DNA from: Lacinutrix sp. C3R15
Lineage (GTDB): Bacteria; Bacteroidota; Bacteroidia; Flavobacteriales; Flavobacteriaceae
Length of the DNA stretch: 64,000 bases
Direction: 5' to 3'
Assembly: GCF_018860825.1 (NCBI RefSeq)
Contig: NZ_JAHKPZ010000015.1
Span: 310,001 to 374,000, forward strand
The notes under the pieces are model-generated. The model had not been told where the DNA came from. It did no database searches and saw nothing but the letters and a program-made list of their open reading frames with translations. The translations under genes and the position numbers were made by a program. Shown one piece after another: positions 60,755 to 64,000 of this stretch; positions within the stretch are counted from its first letter, which is position 1, and each line of letters opens with the position of its first letter.

Positions 60755-61180
60755 ATGTCTTTATCGTTTAAAATTATTGAAAAAGAAAATTTAGCAGATG
60801 TAATTCCGTTAGTTTATAAATTAAACGAAGAAAAAATTTCTAAAACTATTTTAATGCAGCGTTTTAAAGAAATGCAAGTGCAAAATTATCAATGTGCAGG
60901 TGTTTATGATGCCGATTTGCTTGTTGGTGTTGCCGGAATGTGGTTTTTTACGAGACATTATTCGGGAAAAAGTATGGAATTAGACCATGTTTATATAAAT
61001 GAAGCTTATAGAAACCAAGGGCTAGGAAAAAAGTTTATGTCTTGGATTAATGACTATGCTTTGTCTAAAAATGTAGAAACCATAGAGTTAAATACCTATG
61101 TTCAAAATTTTGCATCACATAAATTTTATTTTAATGAAGGGTTTAAAATTTTAGGCTATCATTTTTTAAAAAAGTTTTAA
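60755..61180 (+). CDS. GNAT-family N-acetyltransferase
   Basis: This 141-residue acetyl-CoA-dependent acetyltransferase shows a GNAT core: a central strand and motif with MELDHVYINEAYRNQGLGKKFMSWI (acetyl-CoA pyrophosphate loop RNQGLG) and an ELNTYVQNFASHKFYFNEGFKILGYHF end typical of the family. The substrate could be an amine, amino acid or protein N-terminus. tRNA-Gly begins 48 bases downstream. Confidence 0.9.
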   Translation: MSLSFKIIEKENLADVIPLVYKLNEEKISKTILMQRFKEMQVQNYQCAGVYDADLLVGVAGMWFFTRHYSGKSMELDHVYINEAYRNQGLGKKFMSWINDYALSKNVETIELNTYVQNFASHKFYFNEGFKILGYHFLKKF

Positions 61181-61209
61181 ATTTTTCTTTTTTAAATTAA
61201 AGTATTTTA

Positions 61210-61217
61210 TATATTTG
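61210..61217 (+). promoter_or_regulatory. tRNA-Gly promoter -7 box
   Basis: TATATTTG matches TAnnTTTG exactly and ends 10 bases before the mature tRNA 5' end. Confidence 0.5.
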
Positions 61218-61227
61218 CCATCCGAAT

Positions 61228-61300
61228 GCGAGAGTAGCTCAGTTGGTAGAGCGTCAGCCTTCCAAGCTGAATGTCGCCAGTTCGAACCTGGTCTCTCGCT
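61228..61300 (+). tRNA. tRNA-Gly (anticodon UCC)
   Basis: The 73-base cloverleaf has a perfect acceptor stem GCGAGAG/CTCTCGC, a D-arm AGCTCAGTTGGTAGAGC, an anticodon stem TCAGC/GCTGA with loop CTTCCAA (anticodon TCC at 61261-61263), and a T-arm CCAGTTCGAACCTGG. The discriminator base is T. No CCA is encoded, so it is added after transcription. Confidence 0.97.
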
Positions 61301-61301
61301 C

Positions 61302-61334
61302 AAAAGCCTTATCTTAACAGATGAGGCTTTTTTG
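61302..61334 (+). terminator. Terminator after tRNA-Gly
   Basis: AAAAGCCTTATCT pairs with AGATGAGGCTTTT (one T-G pair) and a T-run follows. It lies just past the tRNA 3' end and also separates it from the convergent pepE gene. Confidence 0.85.
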
Positions 61335-61382
61335 TTTTAGTATTCTTTTATAAAAAACTTTCTTATTTATAGCTTTTAAGGT

Positions 61383-62090
61383 TTATTTTAAATCGTCAAG
61401 TGTTGTTTCTGGATTAACTTCAAAAGGTTCTTGGTTGTGTTTAAAAATTCTTGCGGTATGTTTTCCTTTTAATACAATGGTACTTCCTTTTACTAATAAC
61501 CAGCTTCCTTCACGTAAACCAATTACAGGTTGTGAGTTATAGGCATGAAATTCTTTAATTCTAGTTTCTCTGGTCTCTCCTTTGTGTGTAGAGTTTGGGT
61601 CTGGATCTAGATAATGCGGATTGATGTTAAAAGGTACTAAACCAATAGTTTTAAAACTTGGTGGTTGTACAATTGGCATGTCATTAGTGGTATTCATAGT
61701 TAAACCACAAATATTACTTCCTGCGCTTGTGCCTAAATAAGGTGTGCCATTTTCTACTACCTCTTTCATGGCAGTAAACAACTTATTTTTGTAAAGCTGA
61801 TTAACTAAAACAAACGTATTACCTCCTCCAACAAAAATAGCTTCTGCTTTTTCAATAGCTTCTACAGGATTTTTAACAGTGTGAATTCCTATTACCTTCT
61901 TGTCTATTTTATAAAAAGCTTCTCTTGCTTTTAGTGTGTACTCGTCATGCGATATGCCACTTGGCCTTGCATAAGGAATAAATAGTATAGTAGATGCTTT
62001 TTCAAAAAAAAGAGCTAGATCTTTTAAAAGATATTCTAAATATTCGCTTCCGTATATGGTAGAAGTACTCGCTATAATAATGTTTTTCAT
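61383..62090 (-). CDS. pepE: Alpha-aspartyl dipeptidase (peptidase E, S51)
   Basis: This cytoplasmic peptidase removes N-terminal Asp from dipeptides and small peptides. The 235 residues show EAIFVGGGNTFVLVNQLY, the nucleophile Ser in YLGTSAGSNICGLTMNTTND, and NINPHYLDPDPNSTHKGETRE with the substrate-binding and catalytic His region. It is convergent with tRNA-Gly and divergent from the carboxypeptidase-regulatory-domain pair. Confidence 0.93.
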   Translation of the reverse strand: MKNIIIASTSTIYGSEYLEYLLKDLALFFEKASTILFIPYARPSGISHDEYTLKAREAFYKIDKKVIGIHTVKNPVEAIEKAEAIFVGGGNTFVLVNQLYKNKLFTAMKEVVENGTPYLGTSAGSNICGLTMNTTNDMPIVQPPSFKTIGLVPFNINPHYLDPDPNSTHKGETRETRIKEFHAYNSQPVIGLREGSWLLVKGSTIVLKGKHTARIFKHNQEPFEVNPETTLDDLK

Positions 62091-62237
62091 GGTAGTTTTT
62101 CTAGGCCTAGAAATCTTTTTAATTCAATTAATTTGTTGTAAATTTAAGTAATAAAGAGTTTTAACAAAAGTTTAATTGGCTCTTGTATGCTCTTTAAGAT
62201 TTGAATTCTTTTCTTTAACTTAATAAAACCCTATAAT

Positions 62238-63044
62238 ATGAAGCATATACTACTAATATTTACTTTTTTATTTTCTATTTCTTATACCGCATTGGGTCAA
62301 GCCATAGATAGAATTGAAATTAACGGAAAGGTTATTGTTGAAATTAATGAGGTAGAAGGTTTGGTGGTTTACAATAAAACGGCAAACATGCGTACTTTAA
62401 CAGATAGCAGTGGTGCATTTAAAATAAATGTTGCTGTAAATGATGAAATAGAAATATCTGCTTTACAGTTTAAAACATTTATGGTAACTATTACTCCAGA
62501 TATTATCTCCTCTAGACAACTTACAGCTTTTTTGGTAGAACGTATTAATAACCTAGATGAGGTGGTTATTTTACCTTTCGGTCTTTCTGGTAACTTGGCT
62601 ACAGATTTAAATAAGCTAAAAACGTTTAACTTAGACCTGAATGCTATGTATTCTGATGTTGAAAATATAGAAGAATTTCAATATACAGAACCACAATACG
62701 CTGCAGTTGAAAATATGATACTTATAAAAGATAGGTTTTACAATGGTGTAGATTTTGTAAAAATTACTAATTGGTTAATAAAACCAAGATTTAAATCTAA
62801 AAATAAAGCTGAAGTACAAGAGCAAAAGTTTTCTAATTTTAATACTTTAATGACTGCTTATACACAAGACTTTATAAGTACAAATTTTGAAATACCTAAA
62901 GAAAAAGTAGAAGCCTTTATTGTTTATGCCGAAAAAAATAATACAGATGCAAGCCTTTTAGATACTGGAAAAGATATAGAATTAATAGAATATTTAGTAA
63001 CCCAAAGTCAATTGTTTTTAAATGAAGACAGCAACAAAAATTAA
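62238..63044 (+). CDS. Envelope protein with carboxypeptidase-regulatory-like domain (paralogue 1)
   Basis: This 268-residue exported protein has a signal peptide (about 20 residues, ending ALGQ). A CarboxypepD_reg-like beta-sandwich (about 25-105) contains INGKVIVEINEVEGLVVYNKTANMRTLTDSSG. The rest is an uncharacterised helical region with LPFGLSGNLATDLNKL and IPKEKVEAFIVYAEK. The next gene encodes a clear paralogue and begins 23 bases before this one stops. The pair precedes a DUF6702 gene. The function is unknown; similar regulatory domains act as plug or scaffold modules in the envelope. Confidence 0.82.
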   Translation: MKHILLIFTFLFSISYTALGQAIDRIEINGKVIVEINEVEGLVVYNKTANMRTLTDSSGAFKINVAVNDEIEISALQFKTFMVTITPDIISSRQLTAFLVERINNLDEVVILPFGLSGNLATDLNKLKTFNLDLNAMYSDVENIEEFQYTEPQYAAVENMILIKDRFYNGVDFVKITNWLIKPRFKSKNKAEVQEQKFSNFNTLMTAYTQDFISTNFEIPKEKVEAFIVYAEKNNTDASLLDTGKDIELIEYLVTQSQLFLNEDSNKN

Positions 63045-63804
63045 ACTTCTTTTTCTTTTATTTATTGGTTTACAAACCACTTTAGCACAAACCGTAGAGA
63101 TTCATGGTAAAATAGTTTCAGATGCTTTAGATTTAGAAAATATTAATGTCTTTAATACTACTTCTAAAAAAGGAACCATTACAAATGTAAATGGCGAATT
63201 TGTTATTCAAGCCAAACTAAAAGATGTTATAAAAATTTCTGCACTTTTCTTTAAAGAAGTAACCGTAATTATTAATGACGAAATAATTAAAAGTAAAGCA
63301 CTTACTATTTTAGTAAAAGAAGAGGTTAATACACTGGATGAGGTTGTTGTACTTACACATAATTTAACAGGAGAATTAGTTGTAGATGTTGAAAATGCAG
63401 ATTATTTTAAGCCAATACCTATAGATTTTGGTACTATAGATAACTTAGAGTTTGATGATATTAGAATGAATAAACCAGATAATGTTTTTCTTAAAAAAGG
63501 ACAGCTTTATAACGGTTTTGATCCAATTGAAATGCTAAAGCTTTTTGGGGTGAATTTTAAAAAGAAAAAGAAAAAAAATCAAATAGTTTTAGAACGCGAC
63601 TTTACTCCAATTAAAGATATTACAGAGGTGTACTCTCGCGCATTTATTCATGACAATTTTAAAATTCCTTTAGCATCAATAGAATCTTTTTATGCTTTTT
63701 TACAAACAACATCATATGATTATACCTTGCTTCAAAAAGAAAACGAGGTAGAATTATTAGAGTTTTTACTTGCGCAAAGCAAACAGTTTTTAAAAAATAA
63801 TTAA
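63022..63804 (+). CDS. Envelope protein with carboxypeptidase-regulatory-like domain (paralogue 2)
   Basis: This 260-residue paralogue of the preceding protein has a signal peptide ending LAQ, IHGKIVSDALDLENINVFNTTSKKGTITNVNG and LTHNLTGELVVDVENADYF, aligned with LPFGLSGNLATDLNKLKTF in paralogue 1. The start lies within the last eight codons of paralogue 1 in another frame. The C-terminal half has a Lys-rich stretch (KFFKKKKKKNQ-like) followed by RAFIHDNFKIPLASIESFYAFL. It is probably co-translated with paralogue 1. Confidence 0.82.
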   Translation: MKTATKIKLLFLLFIGLQTTLAQTVEIHGKIVSDALDLENINVFNTTSKKGTITNVNGEFVIQAKLKDVIKISALFFKEVTVIINDEIIKSKALTILVKEEVNTLDEVVVLTHNLTGELVVDVENADYFKPIPIDFGTIDNLEFDDIRMNKPDNVFLKKGQLYNGFDPIEMLKLFGVNFKKKKKKNQIVLERDFTPIKDITEVYSRAFIHDNFKIPLASIESFYAFLQTTSYDYTLLQKENEVELLEFLLAQSKQFLKNN

Positions 63805-63905
63805 AAACCTTTTACTTGCTTTTTTAACTCATTAAAAGAAGGTGTTTATATAATGTTTTTTTTGAAAACCATAAAAGCACTACTTTTACATACAATTATT
63901 TACAA

Positions 63906-64000
63906 ATGAAAAATTTAAAAATAGCCATTTTACTTTTGGTTATACCAGCATTCGCATTTACAGTAGCACACAAATATTATGTTAGTGTTACAAAAATTGC
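63906..64000 (+). CDS. DUF6702 family protein, N-terminal fragment (cut by the window end)
   Basis: The first 31 codons are seen and the frame is still open at the window edge. The start KNLKIAILLLVIPAFAFTVA is a signal peptide and the mature part begins HKYYVSVTKI, which I recall as the DUF6702 pattern (small exported proteins of unknown function). It lies 101 bases after paralogue 2 on the same strand, so it may belong to the same unit. Confidence 0.6.
   Translation, partial: MKNLKIAILLLVIPAFAFTVAHKYYVSVTKI

Noticed and set aside
1-64000. CRISPR arrays, prophage, transposases or rRNA genes
   Set aside because: I saw no regularly spaced repeats, integrase or transposase motifs, or rRNA sequence on either strand.

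Overview
The window is chromosomal DNA from a marine-type member of the Flavobacteriaceae (Bacteroidota). The evidence is a low-GC, AT-rich sequence; the short SigA-type primary sigma factor without region 1.1; flavobacterial promoter boxes of the form TAnnTTTG; type IX secretion (T9SS) parts (PorT and a SprA plug-type protein) and several secreted proteins ending in T9SS sorting domains; an Na+-NQR complex; and menaquinone-type quinone methylation. Base composition and gene style look uniform. I see no rRNA, phage, integrase, insertion sequence or CRISPR array. One tRNA (Gly, UCC) is present.

Layout. 0.2-6.4 kb: an MtfA-like peptidase, ribulose-phosphate epimerase, a small BLUF blue-light sensor with altered switch residues, the primary sigma factor, and the proline operon proC-proB-proA. 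6.7-13.4 kb: a membrane glycosyltransferase, pnp, rpsO, accD and fba, nearly all with clear hairpin terminators. 13.5-18.3 kb: an envelope-biogenesis cluster (TamL-like lipoprotein, a SpoU/TrmH methyltransferase, PorT, MenG/UbiE). 18.5-25.4 kb: the potassium system trkA-trkH, two small membrane proteins, an aminotransferase, a fatty acid desaturase and rsmG. 25.4-36.9 kb: a secreted alpha/beta-hydrolase, a DUF6029 barrel with a TlpA thioredoxin and a divergent Omp28 lipoprotein, pruA, an NRDE/DUF6695 pair, apaG and the T9SS plug-type protein. 37.0-47.8 kb: nqrABCDEF, a secreted M43-type metalloprotease, a small conserved protein and the flavin transferase apbE. 47.9-54.6 kb: a LytTR regulator, its likely propeller-type sensor kinase and a secreted parallel beta-helix protein with an internal duplication. 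54.7-64.0 kb: a map-DUF3050-methyltransferase-DUF423 operon, a HAD phosphatase, gpmI, an M15 peptidase, a GNAT enzyme, tRNA-Gly, pepE, two overlapping paralogous envelope proteins and the start of a DUF6702 gene cut by the window edge.

How the genes fit together. ApbE is expected to attach FMN to NqrB and NqrC, so apbE and nqrABCDEF form one sodium-pumping respiratory module, here separated by a protease gene. PorT and the plug-type protein belong to the secretion machine that exports the hydrolase, protease and beta-helix proteins. proABC makes proline and PruA runs the second step of its breakdown. I found no single clearly new system. The best leads are the BLUF protein with replaced switch residues, the NRDE-DUF6695 overlapping pair, the TlpA/DUF6029/Omp28 group with two CxxC proteins, the DUF3050 enzyme candidate, a sensor kinase whose signal peptide requires a non-ATG start, and a GCGTTA-bounded intergenic repeat present twice.
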